DNA of 64,000 nucleotides from Aculops lycopersici (GCA_015350385.1 WNKI01000001.1:9541118-9605117), one strand, 5' to 3'. Numbered from the stretch's first letter, positions 40,911 through 53,681 are shown. Translations and numbers: made by a program. Notes: a model not told the origin generated them from the sequence alone.

Positions 40911-43173
40911 CTAACATAAATGGTGGTTATTGTTGTGAGCAAATAGAGAAAAATAGATATGTAAATATGATTGAGTCCAATGAGACTGGCTAATGAGATT
41001 TCGCATAAGCCCAAAATAAACTCGCCGCCGCGTGGCTCCGTCTCGCGTTGGCAAATCGCGGTGGTCGGCCAGCGAGCGAGTGCGGATGGACGCACAAATT
41101 TTTCACTGTGTTGGTCATTGTTTCCACGGGAAGCCATTGGGTTGGCGTGCAGTAATTTCTGAAATCATTTGAGGAGTCGAATGAGGAAATGGGCCATACG
41201 TGGTTTTTTGGCCCTGTTGTGTTGTTGCACTCATTCGAGACCTAGCACAACCACAACCACTGACCACAGATAAATCACTTCTTATATTCTTGTATCGAAT
41301 TTTCTTAGAAAAATAAAACCACCCACGAGATAAGTAGACTCCACAATCTTGCTAGCGTGCCATTTGGACGTGTCAATTCCATCTCTGATTTAATCAAAGT
41401 TTTTTATCTGTTTCAGTGGCAGTTTGGTGTGGTCAGTTTAGTTTTGTTTAGTGGCTATAACAACTAAAGTGGCCGACGCGTTCGGTGATCTATTGGCCGT
41501 TTCCGGTGGCCAGCGACTTTTTTCTTGTCTTGGGGGCGCGAGTTCAATTGAGCGAGCCAATGAAATGAAACCGGAGACTGAAAGTGGCGCAAAGTAGAGG
41601 AGAAGGGGAAGTCAATAAGTTTTCTATGGCCTGAAATGACTTTAGTTTGCGCTGCTCATTGTGGCAAGTCGATAATCAGACATTTCGCTAAAGTTACCGC
41701 AACAAACTGAAGCAAATGTTGCGGTCAGTGGCACCGCTACTGTTAACATTGTTACTCCTGCGTGTGGTCCTCCCTTGAGGATCGCACAAAAAAGTTTGAG
41801 TTGTTGTTATCGAGTGGCAACCACCTGATAACAACAAAGGATTTTCGCCAGCCCAAAGAGTCCATCTCTTTCCCTAAATCTATCTGTCTATCCATTTATC
41901 TATTTATCTAACATTTGTTAGCTTGTGTCTGTTTGTGTAAACGAGAGAAATCAATTTTCTTGTCGCTCTTGTGTCCAATTGATAGAGTGGCACTTGAGTG
42001 CGAGTGTATTTGAAATGAAATAGAATTGGAGAATCCTGCAACTTGAGGGCGAATCTAGGAAAGAGGCCAATAGATTCAAATGTGTGATAAAATGGTGAAT
42101 TGATTGGTTGGCACATCTGGCCAACATTGCAAAGAATCGACCATTGACCATTGATTGCTGAGGTTGCCGTTGCTGTTGCCGTAACCATTGCTACAACTGC
42201 AAACGTTTTGTGGATTGTGATTGCCACAGTGAGAATGTCCGAGTCTTTTGGCTTCAAGAATAGAGAGAACCAAGTGAATTAGCAATCAACTTTAGCCACA
42301 AACTTCGTGTGAGGTTACATAACTAAGCGTGGAAACTGACTGTTATCGTGCTGCCATTTACTTGCATTAGTCTAAATGCAGTGATTGTGTCGCTGCTGCT
42401 ACCATCGTCGCCGCTGTGCTCTTGCTGCAAAGATTCCGGCCAAACAACCAACAAGACGATTGTGCTCTTGGTTCAATCAAGTTGCGCGAGTCGATTAGTT
42501 TCCCGCTCTCCGTTCTAAGAAGATGGTGTTATAAAACTTATACCATTTACCTGCAACTTTAGTTGCAAACGGAAACGCAAACGGCGCATGTCCGGCGCGC
42601 AACAACTTGACGCTGCCACTTGACCACCTCAATTCAACAACCGAATGAAGTTGAGCACAACTCTCCGTTTGAATATCTAATGTTTGTGCCGTCGTGTGTT
42701 CAAAATAATAGCCACACACAATTCTTGCAGGTGAGCAGGTCCGCTTAAATCTAGTAGAGGTTTACCTGTCTGCTGAGAGGAGAAAAGAACTACAATTGTT
42801 TGAGCGAGACGCTCGATTGGAGTTGAGAGGTTAAAAGAGTCTAGAGGACAGAGAGAAGGAGGCGAGGAAAAAAGTCTATAGTTTTGCCGGGGAAAAAATG
42901 AAAAGATTTTTCGTTTAGTTTTTATCCCTTCTTCTCAGCGAGTTGCGAGTGCAACACAAGGTAACAGCAAAACCCCATAGGCGCGCAAGGTGGTCGTCCG
43001 CTCTGAAGGGGCGCGAGAATTTCTAGCGAACAAAGCAACGAGTTGAGGTGAAATAGTCTTTTTATCGTTATATTTATCTCATCAACATTAATTTTTTATA
43101 TCACTTATGAGTTTCATTCGTTTAATTATATATTGAATGTATTCTTAAAACTCAAAATTATATTTAAAAAAAA
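40911..43173. other. Divergent spacer between CERT and SoxB
   Basis: 2.3 kb. A minus-strand frame from ATG 41137 to about 40907 (MASRGNND...) runs up to the CERT acceptor and may be part of a first exon or intron, but its phase does not join CERT. The last 130 bp before SoxB are strongly AT-rich and look like its 5' UTR or promoter. Several CAGGTG/TACCTG sites lie near 42549-42770. Confidence 0.5.
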
Positions 43174-44841
43174 ATGAAAGCAGTAGAGGCCTCAAGCAGA
43201 ACAAACACCATCAGGGCATCGAGCGCCGAGCGCGGCCTTAGAAACGACAAGGTTGAACATCAAGGAACCAGTAGCAATAGTAATAGAGCCACCGATTCAA
43301 ATGACGAAGACGAAGATGATGAAGTGACAATAGACGATTGCAAAGACACTGACGATTTGAGGAAGGTTCAAGAGGATCCAACTTCGGCTCGATTCAGCAA
43401 CGAAGTCAACTGGCAAATGTTGCAACAGGCCAACCAGCAACAGGCATCAAATGAGATGTATCAACGCGAACAGTACCAACAATATCTAAATAGATACCTG
43501 TTTTTAGAGCAGCAGCAACAACAACAACCACAACAACAAAGTCACCAAGATTCAGGGTTCGGAAATAGATTGTACTCAATGCCACCTGTTGAAATTGGCC
43601 TTCTGCCGTCAACCATGACGTCGTCAGGTATCCTCAACCAGAATACCAATCTCACAATGTCTCCAAGTCATCAGCATTCAACGAACCACTTGATGCTTGG
43701 CAGTGATGAGTTAGGTTTGCTTGGTTCGCCATCTAATCACCATCAATGCGTAGGGCGATCCTCAAATGGCAATTCAGGGGCCGCAAATGGCAGTGGTTGT
43801 TCTAGTAATGGGCATATCAAGCGACCAATGAACGCCTTCATGGTTTGGTCTCGAGCTCAGCGCCGCAAAATGGCTCGCGAAAACCCAAAGATGCACAATT
43901 CGGAGATTAGCAAGCGATTGGGCGGCAGGTGGAAACATTTGGATGACCAAGAGAAGCGGCCATTCATTGAGGAGGCAAAGAGGTTGAGAGCTTTGCACAT
44001 GAAGGAGTACCCAGATTACAAGTATAAGCCGCGAAGGAAGCCGAAGAAGTTTCCCGGCGGATCAAGTGGCGACTTGATGTCCTTGTCTTTCCCAACGCCC
44101 GATCAATTTCATCAGTATTACCCAAATATGCCATACATTCAATTTCCGCTCTCATTTTTAGGCCACCCAAATATCACGCCATTAGGCGCCAACAGCAGTG
44201 GGGGTGGATCACAAACTATAACGACAAATAACGAGACAACCTCCACGACTACTGGCGTCAACTCAGGTGGCACAAGTTCTATCAACCATTCGGCCTCGAG
44301 GACAACAACCATCGGCAATCATCAGCAAATGTCGAGCGATCTAATGGGACGCTCGCCGTCGACTTCCCTGCGATCATATTGCAATCCACCACCAAATCAA
44401 CAACACTTTCACCAGCACCAACAACTAGAAGAGTCAACCACTCACCAGATATCCAGAGCTTACAACCAAATGCCATCGCAAGACTCGCTCTCGACGCAAA
44501 TCAATCCGTCCTATTGGGCTGGACTAATGCCACCAAACCTACAGCACCAACACCAACAACGAAATCAACAATCGCAATCGCAACAAGATCTAATCAATCG
44601 AGCGCAATACTCGGCCAATCAAATGGCAAATCATCAAGCGGCAATAAGAGGTTACTTTACTGCCATCAACAAGGGACATGAGCAACAACTAAGCGGACCC
44701 TCGGTTTCTCTGGACGAAGGCGAGAGTCCCCGGAAATCATTTAGTTCGTCTAGCGATCGTTCGCGAGCTTATTTGCTTGAAAATCTGATCAGACAAGACG
44801 CCGAGGAGTCGAACAAACAGATTGACGTCACTTCGGCCTAA
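43174..44841 (+). CDS. SoxB-group HMG-box transcription factor
   Basis: A DNA-binding regulator of the SoxB group, which acts in neural and segmental development. The HMG box (about residues 215-292) opens [20 protein letters not shown], has the B-group hallmarks [14 protein letters not shown] and [12 protein letters not shown], and ends [13 protein letters not shown] with the nuclear localisation cluster. Within it the usual GAEWKLL is replaced by GGRWKHL, and the last helix reads EYPDYKYKP rather than EHPDYKYRP. Both flanks are long and rich in Gln, Ser and Asn, with an acidic patch near residues 45-60. The HIKRP start and KPK end resemble Sox21/Dichaete (SoxB2) more than SoxNeuro, but that is tentative. 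Single exon of 555 residues; the ATG follows an A-rich leader. Confidence 0.93.
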   Translation: MKAVEASSRTNTIRASSAERGLRNDKVEHQGTSSNSNRATDSNDEDEDDEVTIDDCKDTDDLRKVQEDPTSARFSNEVNWQMLQQANQQQASNEMYQREQYQQYLNRYLFLEQQQQQQPQQQSHQDSGFGNRLYSMPPVEIGLLPSTMTSSGILNQNTNLTMSPSHQHSTNHLMLGSDELGLLGSPSNHHQCVGRSSNGNSGAANGSGCSSNGHIKRPMNAFMVWSRAQRRKMARENPKMHNSEISKRLGGRWKHLDDQEKRPFIEEAKRLRALHMKEYPDYKYKPRRKPKKFPGGSSGDLMSLSFPTPDQFHQYYPNMPYIQFPLSFLGHPNITPLGANSSGGGSQTITTNNETTSTTTGVNSGGTSSINHSASRTTTIGNHQQMSSDLMGRSPSTSLRSYCNPPPNQQHFHQHQQLEESTTHQISRAYNQMPSQDSLSTQINPSYWAGLMPPNLQHQHQQRNQQSQSQQDLINRAQYSANQMANHQAAIRGYFTAINKGHEQQLSGPSVSLDEGESPRKSFSSSSDRSRAYLLENLIRQDAEESNKQIDVTSA

Positions 44842-46070
44842 AGCTGATTGACCCTTTATCTTATTGAATCATATTACATTATATTATCTAGACACAATTA
44901 TGATAAATTTGACAGCAACCGCAACAACATTAAGCTAAAATCAAACTAGCTAACTATAGGTTTTTGTGTCACCTTTCACTTGATATAGGTTTTGTCTAAG
45001 CGTTTTTTCTTACCAGTCGATTTCTTGTCTTTCTCTGTTTTTCCTAGTTGATTAATCTCAAGAATGAAGTCGCATCATGTTCGTGGGAACTGCCACCTGA
45101 GGAGCGTTAATTGCCAATGACCGTCACCTTGTAGCAATTCATCTCAATCGATGTTCGCGCAGGTAAACCACGATCATGCCCACATCCTGTCCGAGGTCAG
45201 CGGAGCTCATCTGTGCAGCTTGTCTTGGCTCTTGTTGCGGGATGATTGATTCTGAGCAAAAACTGGGCGGAGTCGGTCAAGAAGGACCAATCAACTCTCA
45301 AGTTGCTGCCAGGAGAGGAGACGACAACAATATCGTCGTCGTGGTCGTCGTCGTCTCAGTCGAGCACAACAATGAGAGGAACAAAGTGATTTGTTAGCCC
45401 TCCAAATTCGATTGTTTCGCAACAATTGGTCTTTGAAATTTTGCGCTCACTTTTGAGGTGGTTTGCAAGTTAGTTGGCTGATTGTTACTAATCCTTCAGA
45501 AAGAGTGACAACAATCAACTGTCCGAATGCTTGGTGGCCACCAGAAGTGTCCAGGTAACCTCAAGTTCACTACTTCTTACCTACGAATGAGAATGAAGGA
45601 CAATGATATGAGCACAAGTGACCAGCTGCTGACAAGTGGCCGCCTTTACACCGCGCACCAAGCCGACGGAGTTGGTTTCGCAGCGCGTCTCCATCAACCA
45701 ACAACTTGCAGTCGACCCAAACGATTGCCGGCCGGACAGCCAGCCAACCGGCTACTTGTCGTCCAGTCGAACCAACTAGTCGAGCGCTTCCTTTCTTCCA
45801 TTCACTTGACAACAAACAGAGAAGTGCGCTTCCTCCTTGTGAGCACAAGTCAACAAGTGGTCGCGGTCGGTCTTGCTCTCGGTCTTTGCCATTCATCGCC
45901 ATTCAGTTTAAGGAAAGAGAAACAGTTTAAAGGAGAAAAGTGTCATCTGGAGTAAGGCAACTGGTCTATTGAATGTTCATTGTTAACGATGATGAGGAGA
46001 ATTGTAACCGAGCAGCGAAACCGACACATAATCGTCTTTGTCGTTAACATTGGTTTGTTGCACAACTGTA

Positions 46071-46105
46071 TACAACACAACACAACACGACACAACATAA
46101 CACAA
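46071..46105. repeat. (ACAAC)n-like tandem repeat
   Basis: Degenerate pentanucleotide units of the ACAAC/ACACA type. Confidence 0.75.
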
Positions 46106-46655
46106 ACCGAACCGAACCAAAGTTTGCGGTGGCTTTAGGTAGTTGTGGTGGTTGTTGTTGATGTAGCAGTTGTTGTTGTTTAGTGCTGCGCAGCTCGGTT
46201 CATTGTAGTCGGCAAGTGGCCTCTATTGTCATCATCATTATGATTCTAACTCAACTCTGTTCTCTTCTGCCTCTCATCACCTACCTTCTCGCGGCCCATC
46301 TCTCTTGTCGCTGCGAGCCGCCAAATGGCCAAGTTTACTTGTTGTCGGCAATGATGCCAAACGCTAGCATATGAGCGAGAGCAAGTAAACGCTCGCGTTC
46401 CTGCTCTCTGGTGTTGTTTTTGAATGGGACCAAACTAATGGATGAATAATAGTCACCTGTTGGCGCGCAGAAGGTACATTGGTCCAGCATGACGCTCGCA
46501 GGTACACTCACTCACATATCTGAGCAACACGCACTGCAGGTGCATGGAAACTCAACGGGCCGCACAATGCATCATTTGCGGCGAGCAATCCGCATCAACA
46601 GGTACACTGTTTCGCAATTGAAAAACAATTCCCTCGAAACTCATGAGTCAAGTTA

Positions 46656-46673
46656 ACACACACACACACACAC
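46656..46673. repeat. (CA)n microsatellite
   Basis: Nine CA units, seen directly. Confidence 0.9.
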
Positions 46674-48405
46674 CGACTTTGAATAATAATTGAAAACTAT
46701 CACTATTACCATTGGACTAACATTGGACCACCAACAACTTTCCTCCAACTCGTCGGATGTCCATTAGTTGCAATGGCTGAGTTATTGTTCCTATCTTTTC
46801 TAGTTCATGTCTTGCTTTGTTTGTGTGTTGCCAAAAGCTGGCCCCACCGCCTCTTTGGCTTGAGGCTGAGATCGCAATCAAGCAGACGGACAAATTCAGA
46901 GCACCCAATGCAACAATTGCAAACAATATAACCTTGGCTCGGTTTGCTTTGGTTGCCTCGCTTGCCGGAGTAATGTTTAATTGATTCCACTCCAAACAAC
47001 AATTTTTCATTCTTGGACAGCCAGGCGAAGTGGACGCAGTTTTCCGGACAGTGAGCAAACAGATTATTATAAAAACAAATCAACAGGTTTGTTTGCATTA
47101 GCCTACTGCAACTAAATGGTTTGGATTCAAATTTGCCTCTAACTGAGCGACCACTACAATCGTGAGCAATTGTAGATTCACGACGACCACGATGCGACGA
47201 CGACGACGACGACGACAAGTGGTTTGGTTGTGGCGTCTGAATGAAGCTTGTTGGCCTGCACAATCGCCATGAACAATCTACGAGGCGCACAGGTAAGTGG
47301 GTGCACCACTTACCCATTTACCAACTAACTAGCTAACAACCGGCGAGCGTGTCGTGAGTTTCATTTGAGAAATAGAAATAAAAATAGAAACAAGTTGTAG
47401 GTTTTAGTTTACTCAAAACATTTGCGGTTACATAATGAACTAAATGGGAGCCACAAAAAGCTGGCATCACGACTGGCAAGCGTCGAGATGAGAGTTTTAG
47501 TGATGATATTGCATCATAATTAATCATTAGCCTCCGCTTATCTGAGAGCTGAAATCGATTGCGCGCCAAGGGGAAAAAGTTGTATGAGATTGTTCATCTA
47601 CATATCTTGTAGTTTTCTCAAATCATAACATAACATGGAAGCCACCAAGCACCTGAAATAAATTAAACTAAACTGAATTGAGTGATTGACTCTTGACTGA
47701 GCCAACAAGAGGCAGCTCACCTGCAACAATAACTGCCATTCTATTGCCGCGGCCGTTGTTGCTTCTGCTGCTCACCTGAAGCGTAACATTTTGAAATTTT
47801 GCAAGCGAGGCTAATGATCCTCGCCGCTCAATGTCATATTGCGTTCGACTTGGCTAAATCTTTGAAGTTGCGGCGACCCAGTCGATTGTGTTGTTGCTTC
47901 AGCTGTCGCCGTCGCCATTGTAGACGACAATTGCTCTTATTTGAGCGAGACCAAAGCACTGGCAAATGGCAGATAGATAGCAACAGGTGAGCTCGACGAT
48001 GGCCACTTCCGAGTGCCCCACAACAGACAAGAGACAGGCAGACAGACAGAAGGACAGAGGGGCAGAGGGGAAAGAGCGCAGTTTATTATTATCATTGTTC
48101 CAGGACAACAGCCGAGTAGAGGAGTTTGAGAGCTCAACTTTGAATATTGTTTGCATCTTGATGGTCGACAATTTGAGAGAAATTTCTATGTTTACCTTTG
48201 ATCGTCGTCGTCGTCGGCGTTGTTGTCGGTGCACAAGAATGGAGGGAGTCAATTGTGGCGACATGACATCCTAATGGTGTGTTGAGTTGTGGCAGCGCAA
48301 AGTGAGTGAGTGACGTAATGATGTTGCCACTTGTTGCAGAGTGGCGGCGCGGGCTCGGCGTCAATTGCCCAGGCGAAGAAGAGCGACGCCGGCAGCAAAT
48401 TGATC

Positions 48406-48475
48406 GGTTTGCCACTGGTATTGGTATTAGACAACATCACTAATGTTGACTAATACAAATACCAGTGGCAATACC
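48406..48475. ncRNA. Candidate hairpin RNA (pre-miRNA-like fold-back)
   Basis: Arms 48409-48437 and 48443-48471 pair over 29 positions with two mismatches around a 5-nt loop (CACTA). The stem extends three more pairs past a 1-nt bulge, giving about 70 nt. The size fits a microRNA precursor, though the loop is small. It lies about 300 bp 3' of the SCAI stop on the minus strand and so may sit in the SCAI 3' UTR. I do not recognise a known mature miRNA. A small fold-back transposon is the main alternative. Confidence 0.5.
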
Positions 48476-48772
48476 AAGAGTAGCAACTAAGGGTCACTGG
48501 AGGCTACGTGAGCAACTATGAAGTGGTTGTCTTTATTACTTTAGCTATGTATTCTCCCTGTCGAGTTTAAGTTCAAGTTTGAGTTCCTTGTTGTTGTTCT
48601 TGCATTCGTTCGCTTGCTTATTTGTCTCTTTAGTTGTTTTATATCAATTTGGTAAATTGAATCTCTAGTGTGTAACAATGAGATGGTAGTTCTAAAGAGT
48701 TTAGCTCTTCTTCTCTGTCTGTATGTTTAGATAATTAGATGAGAGTTTGTTAAGTACGGACTTTCAATCAAG

Positions 48773-51700
48773 TCAGTCAAATAGAGTTCTAATATCTAAT
48801 GTTACGGTTAAATCCGAAATAATTTGCTTTAGTACGGGATGTTGCAAGAGTTCCGCCTCCGGTAGCTGGGGATAGGAACGCGGATGGTAATTGAATGTCC
48901 TAAATAATTTGTGCAAACGCATGGCCATAAAACAAAATATAAATCTGAATATTAGTAAACGCAAAAAGTCGTCGCTACATAGGCTAATAAACGTTGGGTC
49001 CAGCGAGCGCGATTGTAATAGAATGGCGCTTAATTCAGTGTAAAATTTCTCTATGTAAAATTGTGCATCACGCCAAATGGTCTCTGGTAGCTCGATGATA
49101 TTTGATATGGAGCATAAGGCAGTCAATGGACAATGAAGGAACAGTGTAAATAGGGATCCATCGGTATTATCATTGAATGGTGTTGGATACTCGGTGGGCG
49201 ACATGAGCACGAGCAGCGGTAGGCCAAAGTGACGAGGTATGTGCTGAAAGGCGTAGCTATTGTTGCTATCAATCACCAGGACCAGCGGCTTCCGGGTAAA
49301 CGGGTACAGGTCACCTGGGTGAAGGCAGTTGGGTTGCTTGAAGTGCATTGATTGCGACGGGCGCAGCAAGGATCTGGCGCCGCTACCTGTTGCGCCAGCG
49401 TCGAGTTGTTGGCCACATCCGCTTGCAACAGCTGCAGTCGAGATCGATTGGTTCGTAGCTTGCGATGCTTGGTACTGGTAATGGTAACGCGAGCTGCCCA
49501 CCGTCGGCTGGTTCAAGTGCGACCGCGAGGCGCTCGAGCTCATCTGTTGCTGCTGCTGCTCGCCTCCCGGCTTTCCGCCCGAAGCGGTGGCCACGCCCCC
49601 CAGGTCGTAGCCCGCCTCGTCGCCGTCGGCGCTCATGTGACCAAAGGAGCCGTCGGCCGAGAGGTACAAGAGGAGGACTCCATTTTGAGGTAGCTCCTTG
49701 AAACCGGAGGCAAGAAAGAGGAATAATTGACTAAATGTTGGCCTAAATATTGTATACTTGTGCGGACTTCCCTTGATTCCCTGAGCTTGCTGACTGTTAA
49801 AGGTGGGTCTAGCCAACAGGTTAAAGGATTTCTCGCCCCCGGCTAGAGGCGGCGCCGCGGCCGCACCATACAACTGATGCTGTGGCGACACATTTGGATG
49901 TTGCTGGTCCATTGATTGCTGTTGGGCCCGCTGTTGTCTTTGTTGCAATAGCAATTGTTGCTGCTCATTCGGTTCGCGCTCTAATATTTGCAACAACCTG
50001 TACATGTCCACCGTGAGCTCGCTAAATTTCACCTGTCGCGGACAGTTGCCCACAATAAGTGCCTCGCTTAGAAACAACTTGCCCGTTGGAATCTTGAGTG
50101 GAGGCGGCACATTCGTGCTGTTCAGTCGCTGCGAGAGGGTTAATATTACACCTGGCCCGTCAGTGTGGCCCGGCCCGCTGACCACCGACACCTTGGACTC
50201 TGCCTCGATGAAGGCCTTGATTTCCTGTAGCACCAGCGACCACTCCAATTGAGCCTCGGGCTCGTAAACGTGACTATAATCATTGAGCGACTGACTAAAT
50301 TCCCTCACGAGATCCTTCACCAACTTCATTCGTTTTAATAAGAGGCAAACGATTATATAACGGGCATAGTAGCGCAACTTTTTAACCACCAAACTCGATC
50401 TGACATCTTTGTTTAGAATATTGAAATACCCACGAGCTCTAATGGCGGCGTAAAAGTTGCAGGCCTCAATGAGATGAGTACAGTCGCTGGTTCTAAGGCT
50501 ATATTTTCCAAGGTTTGTGTGATTGAGATTAGAGTTAGTTGGTGACTCATTTAACAGAAGAAGGAGAATGAAACTAGAAATACTTACTAGTATTGATAGT
50601 AGAGTTGGCCAATTTTCGAGGCGATCTCGCCGATTTGCCATCGCTTCAGGTCATATTTCGAGTCGAGAATGTGACGATATTGCTGCTGAAAGCGCCATAA
50701 GCGGGTGTAGGCATTGAACACTGCCTCAAAATGGGACTGCCAGCCTTTGTGTCCGATTTGTGGTAGGTTTCTGTGTTGGAAATCGGATATATATATATAG
50801 ATATAGATGTATATTCGGTTGATTAGTACACTTGATTAAGAGACAAAGAATTGAATTGGACCAGGTAAAGAATCCCGGTGAAAACTAACCTCAATCCGTT
50901 GAACAATTGGCGCGACTCATCGCAAAGTTGACAAAAATCGCTCACAATCCTCGAGTCGGCGTCCAAGAGTCCAGCGCCACCACCTGCTGCCACTATGTCG
51001 CCCGAAACAGACGCCTGGCCGCTCATCAACAGATCGCCAGCCATAGATCGGCGCCCGTTTCCCCCATACAACCACTGGCTTTGGAGCGAGTGATTAAAGC
51101 CGCGAGTTGATTCGAGATTGTAACCAGATCTCCGACCATCGAGACGACTGTTGGCTGCAACCAAAGCGCCCGCACTCGGCAAGTAGCCCGCCGACGAGTA
51201 GACACTTTGGTAGGGAGTTTCGCAGTAGGGATTGTTTTGGTTGTGGTGGTTATCTCGGTAGAATGATTGATTATATTGTTGATTGGCGTATTTAAATGGC
51301 TGCTGAGCACCTGTGTAATATCGTTGCTCGTCGAAGAGCAACTTGTTGGCCGATTGGTAGTAGGAGCGTTGCGATTGCTGTTGGTGTTGGCGCGCTTGGA
51401 GTTGTTGCAAAATTGGCGGCGGCAAGGGCAGCGATCGCTGATGGGGCAAAAAGTGTCGAGTGTTGCTCGCGTTTCCGCCTTCACTTCCGGTGGGCAGATT
51501 TCTTTGATGTTGTTGTTGGTTATTAAAATTTTGATTTAAATTTAAGTTCGATTGCTGAGGCTGGAAGTTTCTGGGCGCCACGGGCGGCGCTTGAAACTGT
51601 TGAGCTGACTGTTGCCCTTGAGCTAACTGTTGCTGTTGTTGCTGACTCGATTGGTGATAGAGTTGCTGCTGCTGTCTTGCCAGCTGACTTGGCGGCACGT

Positions 51701-52565
51701 TGTAGGGATCTGTGGCGATGTTGTTGCTGTTGTTGTTATGGTTTGAATTTAAACCAAAGTTTGCGGAAGTGTCAGCAGCACCGTAGACTCCCGTTTGTTG
51801 TTGCTGTTGTTGTAATTGTTGTGCTATCACCGGTTCGGCTACCAAACCAGCATTCGATGATCCACCACCAACCTGCTGTTGCAGGTTCTGTACTCCGGAA
51901 GTTGGTGCTATCGTTTGCTGGTTCAACAGAAACAATTGTGAATTGGTGTTGCTGTTGGGGTTGTTGTTTGGCGCGAACGCAAACTTGGGCGGCTGAAATG
52001 GAACGAATGGTTGGTGTTGCTGGCTGGCTAAAATGTTGGCTGGATTCTGGTAGCTGGACGCTTGCAGCTGAGCGCCAGCTAACTGATTTGTATTAAATAA
52101 TTGGTTATTATTATTAGTGTTATAATTATTATTGTTGTTGTTTTGGATCAGGTTTTCGTTGCCGAGTTGTTGCTGATTGTTGAAGATGTTTTGTTGTTGT
52201 TGTTGTTGCTGTTGCTGCTGCTGCTGCTGATACTTTTGCTGCAATTGCGGCGGTAAAAATTGGGCCAGCGGATCCACTTGGTTTCCCAAATTTTGCGACT
52301 CAAACACAACCTGACTTCTCGGTTGTTGTTGTTGATGATTTTCGGACGAATTCTTTTGTTGGTTGTTGTTGTTGTTGTTACTACTACCTAAAAGACTACT
52401 ACTAAATAGTGACGTTTTGTTGGAGAAAAACGTGGTGGCGTTAGGTGATATATCCGCTACCCAATTGGCTACTGATTCTCTCTTGACTCCTAATAAATAA
52501 CCTTTTCTTCTTCTTCTTGTACAATTTCCTCTACTTCTTTTCTCTTTAAACTTCTTCCCATTGAT
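48773..52565 (-). CDS. SCAI: SCAI (suppressor of cancer cell invasion) with Q/N-rich extension
   Basis: SCAI is a nuclear cofactor that represses MRTF/SRF transcription and acts in DNA-break repair. There are three exons on the minus strand: about 52565-50890, 50770-50588 and 50498-48773, with clean GT-AG junctions and matching phases. Exon 1 ends DFCQLCDESRQLFNGLR, exon 2 continues NLPQIGHKGWQSHF and later RWQIGEIASKIGQLYYQY, and exon 3 carries LVVKKLRYYARYI, VKFSELTVDMYRLLQ, PTFSQLFLFLASGFKELP and CLHPGDLYPFTRKPL, all characteristic of SCAI. Gln- and Gly/Ser-rich insertions interrupt exon 3. Upstream of the core, exon 1 encodes roughly 450 residues of Gln/Asn-rich sequence absent from vertebrate SCAI. 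Exon 1 is open from 52565 but has no in-frame ATG before the core-proximal MAGDLL, so an upstream exon or that late start is needed. Confidence 0.92.
50588..50770 (-). CDS. SCAI: SCAI exon 2
   Basis: A 183-nt exon between acceptor AACACAG and donor GTAAGTA. The first base completes the Arg codon split after exon 1 and the last two bases (TA) join exon 3 to give Tyr in YYLRTSD. It encodes the conserved N-terminal helices including AYTRLWRFQQQYRHILDSKY. Confidence 0.95.
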
Positions 52566-53097
52566 TTATTTGTGATTTTATATTTGACTCGTTTGCACGT
52601 GTAAATTAAATTAAATTGACTCAACCTCCAAGTGACAGTCAGGTGTAAATATTCTCTCTCTTTGTCTCATAAATACGTTTCAATGAATTTATTTATATCT
52701 ATATTTATATTAATGCAGGTTTCAAGTTATTTATTGAAAATCTGCCAGCTGGGCGCTAGGTGCTCACATGCAAAACCAGAGAGAACAATATCAAAATCCC
52801 AACTCGCTGCCTCTTTGTGTAACTCTGATTCTCTCTCTTTCGTTCCTCTCAAGTTTGATTCAGGGAATGTTTTTGTTTTTTACTTAAGTCAACGAGTAAC
52901 CCAGGTGCCACATTGGTTGATACATTCGCGCGCATTCGAGTGGCCAGAGAGCAAATAGGTTTGCCTGGCGATTAGCCAAAACCACTGCAAAGTTTGGTCA
53001 GTTGCGGCGACCAATACTACGGCTACTGGTGTTCCAGTTGCTTATGGTAAAAGCAAGTTGGCATTACGTTTCTCCTTTCGTCTATTTCTCTCTCTCT

Positions 53098-53117
53098 NNN
53101 NNNNNNNNNNNNNNNNN
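53098..53117. other. Assembly gap (20 N) in a CT microsatellite
   Basis: A short N run directly after a (CT)n tract; probably an unresolved repeat length. Confidence 1.
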
Positions 53118-53681
53118 CTTCTCTTTTCCACTTTCTCGCTGCGGCTCATTATTATCTCTGCTCGTGCGTCCCTTTGGGTTTCGTTGGCCCATTGCACTAA
53201 GTCTATGGGTCGCTTGCTTGTGTGCAATTGTGTGCAGAATAATAAAACTTATCCCTCGCTACTATTGGCGCTGCCACTAGCGTGGTCGTAGTCGCGGCGG
53301 TCGTCGCCGTTTGTGCTAACCGAGTTGCGCAACAAAAGGGGCAGTCTGCGCTCTGGTTTCTCGCCTCCCGCTGGCGGCCCACAAGCACACTGTTCTCCTG
53401 GAACCACCACCACCACGACCACCAAGTGAACACAGTAACTTTCGGCGCACACAAGCCGAAAGTTGGCCGCGAGTGGCGCGACGCAACTCAACGCAACGCG
53501 AGCGCATAGCGCCGCCGCGCCACCGACTCCGCCGCTAGGTGCCCGCCGATCGTTCGCACACAGTGAGCGAGCCAACTGCGCGTGATTGAATGGACTAATA
53601 CCGCACTCGTTGCTTTGCGTGGGGCGCGCTCGGTCGCTCGCTCACTCACTCACTCACACACAAAAGCCATCGAACGGCGCT

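Larger units (their letters stand above)
44842..48772. other. Convergent spacer between SoxB and SCAI
   Basis: 3.9 kb without a supported gene. It contains the SoxB 3' UTR, the SCAI 3' UTR, simple repeats (ACAAC-type at 46071-46105, (CA)n at 46656-46673), a scatter of CAGGTG/CAGGTA sites and a strong hairpin at 48406-48475. It is long for a convergent spacer in this window and may hold SoxB enhancers. Confidence 0.5.
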
